The position numbers were made by a program, and so were the translations under genes. A stretch of 64,000 nt of DNA from contig CP142456.1 in NCBI GenBank assembly GCA_038049695.1, forward strand, positions 76,407,422-76,471,421. Direction: 5' to 3'. Below are positions 11,250 to 21,089 of the stretch, piece after piece. Positions within the stretch are counted from its first letter, which is position 1. Each line of letters starts with the position of its first letter. The notes beneath the pieces were generated by a model. That model was not told where the DNA came from and made no database searches. It saw only the letters and a program-made list of their open reading frames with translations. This stretch comes from Cinnamomum chago. Lineage: Eukaryota; Streptophyta; Magnoliopsida; Laurales; Lauraceae.

Positions 11250-11995
11250 ATGTGAAATAGAACCGCAGGTTATTGCATGCTGCAACAGTAGCCCCAGCGA
11301 GATGTTTTGGCAATCCCTTTTTTTTTTTTTTTTTTTTTTTTTCATCTTTTAGATTTTTGTGGGCCCCAAAATATGATCTAAACCATTGGATTTCATTAAA
11401 GGCCAAAAACGGCTATGAGGCTAAAATTCAATCGTCTATTCAACACAGATTTTGAGATGTTTACAAAAAAAATAAAAAATCCAATCTATTAGATATACCA
11501 TTTGGGACTTTTGTGGGACCCATTTTCATGATCCAAAAAGTGCATCCTATTTAGAAGATCCTAAACAACCATGGGGCAAAATTCGGGGCTTTGATTCTTC
11601 ATGGATCTCAAGAAATTTATGAAAAAATCTTGGACAGTTGGATGTATCTACTGATTTTACACATGGTTTCCACATCCGTTGAACCTAGTGTCTTTCAATT
11701 TTCCCTTCATGCAGGCCACAAAATCATGATCTGAACTGCTGATTCCCTTATAATGTCCAAAAAGACCAAGGGGCCAAATTTCAAGTTTAAATCCATCATG
11801 AATTTCTAAATATTTTCAAAAATTCTAAATCCTAAAATCTGTAATTCGGGACTTATGTGGACTCCATTTTTTCACGATCTAAATTGCTCAATCTCTTTAG
11901 AAGGTGAAAAAGAACTATGAGTCCAAATCTCTTATCTTTATTCATCATGTATTTTAACTAGAAGTCCAAATCCCAAATCTCATTGGATTCTTGGA
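11250..11995. repeat. Degenerate tandem array between the two pseudogenes (A)
   Basis: About four diverged repeats of roughly 170 bp share the motif order TGTGG(G)NCCCA, TCATGATCTAAA, ATTAAAGG/CCAAAAA, a CCATGGGGC-like box, and ATTTTCAAAAA. A T-run of 21 lies at about 11319-11340. The array occupies the place where the intact locus has both ectodomain exons and the shared promoter. The same array is in unit B (54290-55010). I see no reading frame worth calling. Confidence 0.6.
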
Positions 11996-12976
11996 GTGTT
12001 ACAAGTCTCTTAAACCCATACACTATTCTTATCTCGATATTAAAAGAATGACAGATCTTTTTAGACATAAATTGGGACAAGGAGGGTATGGCACTGTGTT
12101 CAAAGGGAAGCTTCCTAATGGAACATTAGTTGCAGTAAAGACCCAAAAAAGTCTAGCGGGAGCAATGGATAAGAGTTCATCAATGAAGTGGGGACCATTG
12201 GAAGAATTCATCATGTTAATGTGGTTCGACTTTTGGGCTTTTTTGCAGATAGATATGAAAGAGCTCTCATCTATGAATTCATGCCCAATGAATCACTTGA
12301 GAAGTTCATTTCCTCATTAGATGAAAAGAATTCTATTTTAGGATGGGAGAAGCTTCGAGGCATTGCCATTGGTATTGCTAAAGGGATAGAATATCTCCAC
12401 CAGGGTTGCGACCAATGGATTCTTCATTTTGATATCAAGCCCCATAATATCTTGCTAGACCACAACTTCAATCCCAAAATCTCAGACTTTGGGCTTGCCA
12501 GGTTATGCTCGAAGGAAGAGATCATCGTATCAATGACCGCTACCAAAGGGACCATGAGCTACATTGCACCTGAAGTCTTTTCTAAGAACTTTGGAAACGT
12601 TTCCCACAAATAAGATGTTTATAGCTTTGGAATGCAGTTGTGAGAAATGGTAGGAGGAAGGAAGAACATCAGTACTACTGTGGAAAATACTAGCCAAGTG
12701 TACTTTCCAGAATGGATCTATAATCGTTTGCAACAGGGAGAAGAGTTAGGACTTCGGATTGTTCAAGAAGAAGATGCTACGATATCAAAGAAGCTAACTA
12801 TTGTGGCAATTTGGTGCATACAATGGTACCCAATAGATCGCCCTTCCATGAAAAGTGTGGTCCAAATGTTGGAAGGAAGCCTAGAAAATTTGATGATTCC
12901 CCCAAACCCATTCGGTTCAATTTCCCAATCAACTACAAATGAAACAATGCCTGAAATCTTGAGAGCACAGACTTAA
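11996..12976 (+). pseudogene. LRK10L-type kinase pseudogene, unit A plus strand
   Basis: This is homologous to the kinase part of the intact plus-strand gene (from about 38065). It starts abruptly at YKSLKP with no transmembrane or ectodomain exon upstream. Kinase pieces are [33 protein letters not shown] and YIAPE. A 1-bp deletion near 12145 shifts the frame. There is an in-frame stop just before DVYSF (about 12611) and another at about 12642. The C-terminal lobe is readable to the stop at 12976. It is clearly non-functional as a receptor. Confidence 0.95.
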
Positions 12977-14001
12977 CAGTCATCTCCGAATAGGAGAGAC
13001 ACAAGAAGTCAGTTTTCAATATAGCAATCCTGAACTCATTTGCTGATTAGAAACTCAGTTTTCAATTAGAATGATTCTTCTAATGTGGTTGCTTGGGTGT
13101 CTAATTGGAAGACTAATCCTTAGAAGCATCATTTCCTTTTTAATAAAATATGGGTTTTATCTACCAACATTGATGTAGTATTTCGTCATAAACTTAGATC
13201 GGCCAACTATACGGCAGGGTGGGTACAACTCACTTGCACCTTTCTCTTTTAGACTTTCTTTTTGTATTTTTATTTTATCTTGTTTTTCATCTTTGTATTA
13301 TCTTCTTTTCTTAATGAAAGTTTTTGTTACCGATCAGAACAAACGAACAAACAAAAAAAAAGTCAGGGAACATTGTACTAGCATAATTGCACAGACATTT
13401 CTTCAAACAGTTGGTGTGCGTCCTAGGAATGAAGGGTCTTTTTTTTTTTTTCCATTGTAGAGTTTGTTGCCAGGTAAAATGCATAACAATTGGTCAATTG
13501 GAAACATGGAAAAAAAGGTAAAATATCTGCCAATCATCATTGCATAGATGAGATTAGATCAAACCTTTTTGCAAGTATCTTTACATTTCATTTTTCCTAC
13601 TCTGTAGTGTGTATGCAAGCATAGTTCTTCAGGAAATACCAATCAATGTAATATTCGACTACTAGAATCGGATAATGGAAAACATGAGTATAATCATGAC
13701 CAAGAGGAGAAAGAGAGCGCTCTTACATGATATTTGAGCTTTTGGGAAAATATATTTCTACTTGATGTCTTGATCCTCCTCCACTCCAAATGAGTGAGGG
13801 ATATAACTCATAATCAGCTTGACCCAGTTGGTAAGATCACCTTCCCTTCAGTAGGACAGTGAGCATACAATCCATCCTGACCATATATCATTCATCTGGT
13901 ACTTGATCAGAGAGATTGCAGGAGAATATATTACAAGAAATGGTGGAAGTAAATAGAAAATGGAATGAAGAAGTGTGGAGGAAAATGGAATGACCATATA
14001 T
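12977..14001. other. 3' flank of the plus-strand pseudogene, unit A
   Basis: No gene is seen. The stretch is collinear with 56038-57018 in unit B. It ends at the insertion point of the Copia element (ATATA repeat at 13996-14000). Confidence 0.7.
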
Positions 14002-14437
14002 TGTTGGAAAAATTCCATCATGTGGGGCCACACGTGTAATTATTAAATGTGTTATGCTATCTTTGGTTAAGTATATATTAAAGTGATCTAATTAAGACTT
14101 AAAGTTGTAAGGCTTAAAGGTATAATTGTCATGAGATTAATGTGTAGATACCAGTATGTTATTTCTAATTTGATGAGGGGCCAAATTAGAAATAGCAAAC
14201 CTATGATATTTTATATATTAGGGTTATGGTCCCCAATTCATATGGTGAATTCTATTCTAAGAATAAAGAGGGTTTCTCTGGGTAGTCATATTGGATTGGA
14301 AGATCAACAACCTGTGAACAACTTCATTCAATGGATCCTGGTATGTTTCCGCTTTACTTCTCTCAATGATTTGACATGGAGGATCTTGGTTTATTAGGGT
14401 TTCCTAGGTCAAAGATCTTGGTGTATTGTTTCTAATA
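14002..14437 (+). repeat. 5' LTR of the Copia element
   Basis: The LTR begins TGTTGGAAAAATTCC and ends just before the primer site TGGTATCAGAGC. Its 3' part matches 24251-24627. Confidence 0.88.
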
Positions 14438-14439
14438 AT

Positions 14440-14451
14440 TGGTATCAGAGC
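14440..14451 (+). other. Primer-binding site (tRNA-iMet type)
   Basis: TGGTATCAGAGC lies two bases after the 5' LTR, as is standard for plant Copia elements. Confidence 0.88.
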
Positions 14452-16481
14452 ATCTCCATGTTAAGCCATTGGGAATCCAGATATAAATCAATCTGTTGAT
14501 ATTCTGTTCTTTGGTTGCAATTTGCCTTCCTTTCTTCCTGGGACAACGAAGCCCTAGATGGGAAAAAGGGTTTAGGGTTATCTCTCCCTCCCTTTCTCTT
14601 GGTTAGGGTTAGGGGTTTCTGCAATCTTCCTTCGTTACAGCAACAATACCCTCCAAAACTGCACCTAATCCTGTTCTGTATGTTTATGGTGGGTTTGGCC
14701 GGTGAGATCTATCTATTGAGTTTTTATTTTGCCTGGTTCTCTGGGATGCATTATCTTTTGGGGCTGGGCACTTAATGAATGGCAGATTCACTGGGTGAAA
14801 AGTAAACCTATGGGAAATTTATGATTAGCGTTGTTGCTGATTTAATCGGCCAAAAGATGTGGCTTTATTTTTTTTTTCTTCTTCTGGGTCTTGACTAATG
14901 AGTGATATGTTATTTGATTTTCAAGTGATGGTTTGAGAGTTGAGACTCGGTGGTAGTGTTATCACATGCTCTGGTCAGGCTGTTGTTAGTGCTAAACTTG
15001 TAACATGTTACATAACTTTTTTTTTGTGAGAGAAGATGTTGGGTCGTATGGTGGTCCGCGGGAGCTCACTTTATGGTGGTCCAAGGGTTTTTTTTAATAA
15101 AAAATAAAAAAAAAACTTTTTCCTTTCGTTTGTGGTGACATGTGAAGACAACTAATTGTTTTTCTTCAAACAACAATTCAAATATTTTATGGTATCTCTT
15201 TTATGGTTAAATAAAATAGTCCATTATTCTAAAAGGGCTAATTGAAACAAGATGTCACCAAAGTGACCTCTCTTGTGTAGATTGTTCATGAGGAATATTG
15301 GATGTTTGTGTGTGTGTAACTTTATGCGGGTCTTAGTCGGCCCAAAGGAAGGTTACTACTTGGCCGAATTACATACACACCTGTGGTGGTAAACATGTGA
15401 CGATTATAAGGTTTTACATGTGAATAATAAGTCAATCCAAAGATAGATTTATTATTTGACATGAATTATTGTCAATGTTTGATCACTACAAGAAGATGAC
15501 CATTTACAATTAATATTACTGTCCAAAGACTTGATATTAATGTTGTGCTAAGTACCTTGACATAAGACTTACCATTATTTGAATTTGTTGCTTCTGTATT
15601 TGGTTAATAATATGAGTATGTTTATCTGTTTGTTTTTATTTGTTCTCTTTACAGCTAGTGTTTCTACTATATCTGCTAATATCAACTCTATAACTGTACT
15701 TAATGGGACCAACTTTAAGGATTGGAAAGAGAACATAGAAATTGTTCTTGGCCGCATGGATCTAGACCTTGCACTACGGATTGAGCAACCCGCTTCTCTT
15801 ACGGATGCAAGTTCTCCTGATGACAAGAAGAACTTTGAGAAATGGGATCGCTCAAATCGCATGAGTCTTATAATCATCAAGCGCGGCATTCCAGAGGCAT
15901 TTAAGGGTGCGGTATTTGAAAAGCTAACCACAACCAAAGAATTCCTAGTCGAAATTGAAAAGCGTTTTCTGAAAAACGATAAGGCATAAACAAGCACGCT
16001 TTTGCAAAGCTTGATTTCTATGAAGTACAATGGCAAGGGGAACATACGGGAGTACATTATGGGAATGTCTCATATTGCTTGTAAACTTTAGGCACTGAAG
16101 CTTGAGCTGTCGGACGACTTGCTCGTGTATTTGGTATTAATATCACTTCCTGTACTATACAGTTAATTTAAGGTCAGTTACAACTATCAAAAGGAAAAAT
16201 GGACTCTTAATGAGGTCATTTCTGACTGTGTGCAAGAGGAAGAGAGATTGAAGCAAGACAGAACCGAAAGTGCTCATTTGGCTAGCACCTCTAAGGATAA
16301 GGGCAAAGATAAGGGCAAAAAGAGAAAGAAAAATGAAGCGCTAAGAGAAAAAAAAGCTGCTAAGGGTCCAACAGAAAAGAAACAACAGCCAGTAACTGAG
16401 GGTTGTTTCTTTTGCAACAAGCTTGGACATGTAAAGAAGGACTGTACCAAATATCACGCTTAACGTGTAAAGAAAGGTACA

Positions 16482-17399
16482 TGTAAGTGCAAAAAATATC
16501 ACTCACAGGAATAGGGGGTGCCTTTGAGGACTTATCCAAACAGTTGAAGAGAGTTATCCGCTTCAGGGAGGGTCTCAGATGATATGGAGCTGCTGGAAGC
16601 TTTAGGGAGAAGGATCAGACGCCTGCTGGACCTGAAGGGAGAGGAGAAGCATGGTCAGGGACCCTGGCTGGTGGCAGCGCAAGGCCCTCCGACGTCTAAG
16701 TTAGTGCTGGCACTGAACAAAGGGTGAAGTGAGGTGGAGAAGAAGAGAGAGCTCAGAGCAAGGGAGGTTCCTGCACTGTGTGTGAGCCTCCATGACATAC
16801 CTCGTTGAGTTTACCTCTTGCCTCTATATGTAGGGAGAGAAGTCCAATCGGAAGCTGCTTCTTTAGTGGAGGTAGGTGAAAAGTAGATGTCCCATCTGCC
16901 CATACCTCGATCTCTGGTGGATGTGACCGTTCGGCGCCCATCCTGTCTGTCAGTTCGTACTGCAGCGTGGCTGTCTTGTCATCTGGCACTGCTGCCTAGA
17001 TGGAGAACTTGGCCGAGGTGAAGTACTGGGCCGAGATGAGCTGTCTGGCCGAAGTGGAAGAGTCTGGCCGAGGTGGACTATCTGGCCGAGATGGGCCGAA
17101 GTGGAAGAGTCTGGCCGAGGTGGACTATCTGGCCGAGATGGAGCTGTCTGGCCGAGGTGGAAGAGTCAATCTGGCCGAGATGGAGCTGTCTGGCCGAAGT
17201 GGACTACTGGGCCGAGATGAGCTGCCTGGCCGAGGTGCCTGTCTGGCCGAAATGCCTTTTTCGAGGCCTAAACGATGGAATTAGGCCTAAAAACCAAAAG
17301 TCCATTACATAGTAATGGATCTTGAAGATCTCGCCGTTTCCTTTCCAGAATGGGGTTCTGTTCGCGATTCTGACTCCGGAACCCTAATTAGGGCGAGAT
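16482..17399 (-). repeat. Inverted LTR copy (L1) of the Gypsy element
   Basis: This is the reverse complement of the LTR 3' part. It begins TGTAAGTGC at the outer edge and is shortened at its U3 side. It meets L2 at a shared GGCGAGAT microhomology near 17392-17399. Mirror-image 78-94-residue frames here are LTR sequence, not genes. Confidence 0.88.
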
Positions 17400-18245
17400 C
17401 TTCAAGATCCATTACTATGCAATGGACTTTTGGTTTTTAGGCCTAATTCCATCGTTTAGGCCTCGAAAAAGGTACTTCGGCCAGACAGGCACCTCGGCCA
17501 GACAGTTCATCTCGGCCCAGTAGTCCACTTCGGCCAGACAGCTCCATCTCGGCCAGATTGACTCTTCCACCTCGGCCAGACAGCTCCATCTCGGCCAGAT
17601 AGTCCACCTCGGCCAGACTCTTCCACTTCGGCCCATCTCGGCCAGATAGTCCACCTCGGCCAGACTCTTCCACTTCGGCCAGACAGCTCATCTCGGCCCA
17701 GTACTTCACCTCGGCCAAGTTCTCCATCTAGGCAGCAGTGCCAGATGACAAGACAGCCACGCTGCAGTACGAACTGACAGACAGGATGGGCGCCGAACGG
17801 TCACATCCACCAGAGATCGAGGTATGGGCAGATGGGACATCTACTTTTCACCTACCTCCACTAAAGAAGCAGCTTCCGATTGGACTTCTCTCCCTACATA
17901 TAGAGGCAAGAGGTAAACTCAACGAGGTATGTCATGGAGGCTCACACACAGTGCAGGAACCTCCCTTGCTCTGAGCTCTCTCTTCTTCTCCACCTCACTT
18001 CACCCTTTGTTCAGTGCCAGCACTAACTTAGGCGTCGGAGGGCCTTGCGCTGCCACCAGCCAGGGTCCCTGACCATGGTTCTCCTCTCCCTTCAGGTCCA
18101 GCAGGCGTCTGATCCTTCTCCCTAAAGCTTCCAGCAGCTCCATATCATCTGAGACCCTCCCTGAAGCGGATAGCTCTCTCCAACTGTTTGGATAAGTCCT
18201 CAAAGGCACCCCTTATTCCTGTGAGTGATATTTTTTGCACTTACA
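17392..18245 (+). repeat. Direct LTR copy (L2), shortened at its 5' side
   Basis: It begins at GGCGAGATCTTC instead of the LTR start and ends in TTACA just before the primer site. It contains a GGCCGAGATGG/GGCCGAAGTGG minisatellite, as do L1 and L3. Confidence 0.88.
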
Positions 18246-18247
18246 AT

Positions 18248-18265
18248 TGGCGCCGTCTGTGGGAA
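18248..18265 (+). other. Primer-binding site of the Gypsy element
   Basis: TGGCGCCGTCTGTGGGAA follows the L2 end after two bases. This sequence is commonly found as the primer site in plant Gypsy elements of the Tat group. Confidence 0.8.
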
Positions 18266-18785
18266 ACGATACAAAAACGCCATGCTTCCGAGAGTTAAGA
18301 AGAAGGGCGGAGAATCATCAAAGGCCTTACCACCGCCTACACTTATGTTGCCAGAGAAGCCGTCAGTCCCTCGCCAGAGGCGGTCCCGAGCAAGATCTGG
18401 TCCAGCTCAACTGAAGCAGCCCCGGCCAGACGATCTTCAACTGGAGCCTCCCAGGCAAAATGAAACTCCAGTGCTATCCGGATCTCGTCAGTCCTATCAC
18501 CAGACTGACAGCGAAGATGACGATGCCGACTCTCTCCTCACGGCCATCAGGGCCCGAAACCGAGTTATCCGAGAGCAAGACGACTTGATTCGCCACCTCC
18601 AGCAGCAGCTACGAGAAAGGGCGACGACTCCAGTTTCGCCCCCTAGGCGCAACCGAACTGCGAGGCAGGAGATAAAGATGAAGTCACCAAGACAGAAGCA
18701 AGCGCAGAGACAATACCTTCTCCTTCAAAATTCAGGATTTTGGTTGCCTCCGGAAGGCACAGATGAAACACCAAGTTAGAGCAAT

Positions 18786-19129
18786 TCGGACAGCTCCAGC
18801 TCGGTCAGCACGAGTTCGGATAGCTCCAGTTCGGTTCCAACACCAACTCGGACAGCTCCAGCTCGGTCAGCACGAGTTCGGATAGCTCCAGTTCGGTTCC
18901 AACACCAACTCGGACAACTCCAGCTCAGTCAGCACGAGTTCGGATAGCTCCAATTCGGTTCCAACACCAACTCGGACAGCTCTAGCTCGGACAGCTCCAG
19001 CTCGGTCAGCACGAGTTCGGATAGCTCCAGTTCGGTTCCAACACCAACTCGGACAGCTCCAGCTCGGTCAGCACGAGTTCGGATAGCTCCAGTTCGGTTT
19101 CAACACCAGCTCGGACAGCTCCAGCTCGG
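18786..19129 (+). repeat. Minisatellite 1 of the Gypsy element
   Basis: Roughly 69-bp repeats alternate GCTCGGTCAGCACGAG and TCCAGTTCGGTTCCAACACC blocks, about five copies with a partial extra block. Confidence 0.85.
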
Positions 19130-19255
19130 TCAACACGATGAGATCGCCTTCGGGTCGGTTTTTACACCACCCAGGCGTGAAGCCTTCGGGCCACTGATGA
19201 GATCGCCTTCGGGTCGGTTTTTACACCACCCAGGCGTGAAGCCTTCGGGCCACTG
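19130..19255 (+). repeat. Minisatellite 2 of the Gypsy element
   Basis: Two copies of a roughly 62-bp unit contain GCCTTCGGGTCGGTTTTTAC and CACCCAGGCGTGAAGCC. Confidence 0.8.
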
Positions 19256-19830
19256 ATGAAATCGTCTAAGGCTGGCACCCAGCCACCTAGACGTGAAGCC
19301 GAAACGACCAATGATGAAATCGTTTAAGGCTGGCACCCAGCCACCTAGACGTGAAGCCGAAACGGCCAATGATGAAATCGTCTAAGGCTGGCACCCAGCC
19401 ACCTAGACGTGAAGCCGAAACGGCCAATGATGAAATCGTCTAGGGTTGGCACCCAGCCACCTAGACGTGAAGCCGAAACGGCCAATGATGAAATCGTCTA
19501 GGGTTGGCACCCAGCCACCTAGACGTGAAGCCGAAACGGCCAATGATGAAATCGTCTAAGGCTGGCACCCAGCCACCTAGACGTGAAGCCGAAACGGCCA
19601 ATGATGAAATCGTCTAAGGCTGGCACCCAGCCACCTAGACGTGAAGCCGAAACGGCCAATGATGAAATCGTCTAAGGTTGGCACCCAGCCACCTAGACGT
19701 GAAGCCGAAACAGTCAATGATGAAATCGTCTAGGGTTGGCACCCAGCCACCTAGACGTGAAGCCGAAACGGTCAATGATGAAATTGTCTAGGGTTGGCAC
19801 CCAGCCACCTAGACGTGAAACCGAAATGGC
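19256..19830 (+). repeat. Minisatellite 3 of the Gypsy element
   Basis: About ten copies of a 58-60-bp unit contain GGCACCCAGCCACCTAGACG and TGAAGCCGAAACGG. Its unit is related to that of minisatellite 2, suggesting a common origin. Confidence 0.9.
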
Positions 19831-20093
19831 ATAATTCCCGGTTGGGCATTACGGCTTTGCTGCCGAGATGAGTGAGCTCAGCAAGGAATTAGTGCCAGTG
19901 GCATGCCCAAATCTAGTCGGTCTACCTCTACCGAACTCGCACACTCGGAGCAAAAAGTACAGAAAGATAGCATTGAATCACAGGCATACAGGTTCGAAAA
20001 AGAAGCTGATACGAAACAAATTCAGAAACCCCTCTCATCTTAGCTTCCGACTTCAAAGAGTTAGGACTCAAGAAGTCAGAAGCTGGGGGGCTT

Positions 20094-21089
20094 TGTGTGG
20101 GGATAATTTCACAATACCAAAACCGTACTCAGCTCCGGTAAGAGTACCAGTTCGGCACCTCGGCTCAACCCATCTCGCCCTAATTAGGGTTCCGGAGTCA
20201 GAATCGCGAACAGAACCCCATTCTGGAAAGGAAACGGCGAGATCTTCAAGATCCATTACTATGTAATGGACTTTTGGTTTTTAGGCCTAATTCCATCGTT
20301 TAGGCCTCGAAAAAGGCATTTCGGCCAGACAGGCACCTCAGCCAGGCAGCTCATCTCGGCCCAGTAGTCCACTTCGGCCAGACAGCTCCATCTCGGCCAG
20401 ATTGACTCTTCCACCTCGGCCAGACAGCTCCATCTCGGCCAGATAGTCCACCTCGGCCAGACTCTTCCACTTCGGCCCATCTCGGCCAGATAGTCCACCT
20501 CGGCCAGACTCTTCCACTTCGGCCAGACAGCTCATCTCGGCCCAGTACTTCACCTCGGCCAAGTTCTCCATCTAGGCAGCAGTGCCAGATGACAAGACAG
20601 CCACGCTGCAGTACGAACTGACAGACAGGATGGGCGCCGAACGGTCACATCCACCAGAGATCGAGGTATGGGCAGATGGGACATCTACTTTTCACCTACC
20701 TCCACTAAAGAAGCAGCTTCCGATTGGACTTCTCTCCCTACATATAGAGGCAAGAGGTAAACTCAACGAGGTATGTCATGGAGGCTCACACACAGTGCAG
20801 GAACCTCCCTTGCTCTGAGCTCTCTCTTCTTCTCCACCTCACTTCACCCTTTGTTCAGTGCCAGCACTAACTTAGACGTCGGAGGGCCTTGCGCTGCCAC
20901 CAGCCAGGGTCCCTGACCATGCTTCTCCTCTCCCTTCAGGTCCAGCAGGCGTCTGATCCTTCTCCCTAAAGCTTCCAGCAGCTCCATATCATCTGAGACC
21001 CTCCCTGAAGCGGATAACTCTCTCCAACTGTTTGGATAAGTCCTCAAAGGCACCCCCTATTCCTGTGAGTGATATTTTTTTCACTTACA
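20094..21089 (+). repeat. 3' LTR (L3) of the Gypsy element, full length
   Basis: It starts TGTGTGGGGATAATTTC after the polypurine run and ends CACTTACA. At about 996 bp it is the only complete LTR copy. Confidence 0.85.

Larger units (their letters stand above)
16482..21089 (+). mobile_element. Rearranged non-autonomous Ty3/Gypsy-type element with three LTR copies
   Basis: It is nested in the Copia element and flanked by a perfect 5-bp duplication GTACA (16477-16481 and 21090-21094). Order: an inverted LTR (16482-17399), a 5'-shortened direct LTR (17392-18245), a primer site (18248-18265), a gag-like N-terminal frame (about 18280-18779, charged, with a coiled-coil-like stretch), three minisatellites (18786-19830), a polypurine run GCTGGGGGGC near 20082-20091, and a full direct LTR (20094-21089). 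No protease, reverse transcriptase or integrase is seen, so it is a LARD/TR-GAG-like element. The primer site and layout suggest the Tat lineage. By eye the LTR copies differ by about 1% or less, so it is young. Confidence 0.88.

Noticed and set aside
16753-17284. Open frames rich in LAEVE/GRDG and WPRW repeats, and mirrored 78-residue frames at 17738 and 20582
   Set aside because: They lie in the three LTR copies and their minisatellites, and their identity follows from LTR identity, not from a protein.
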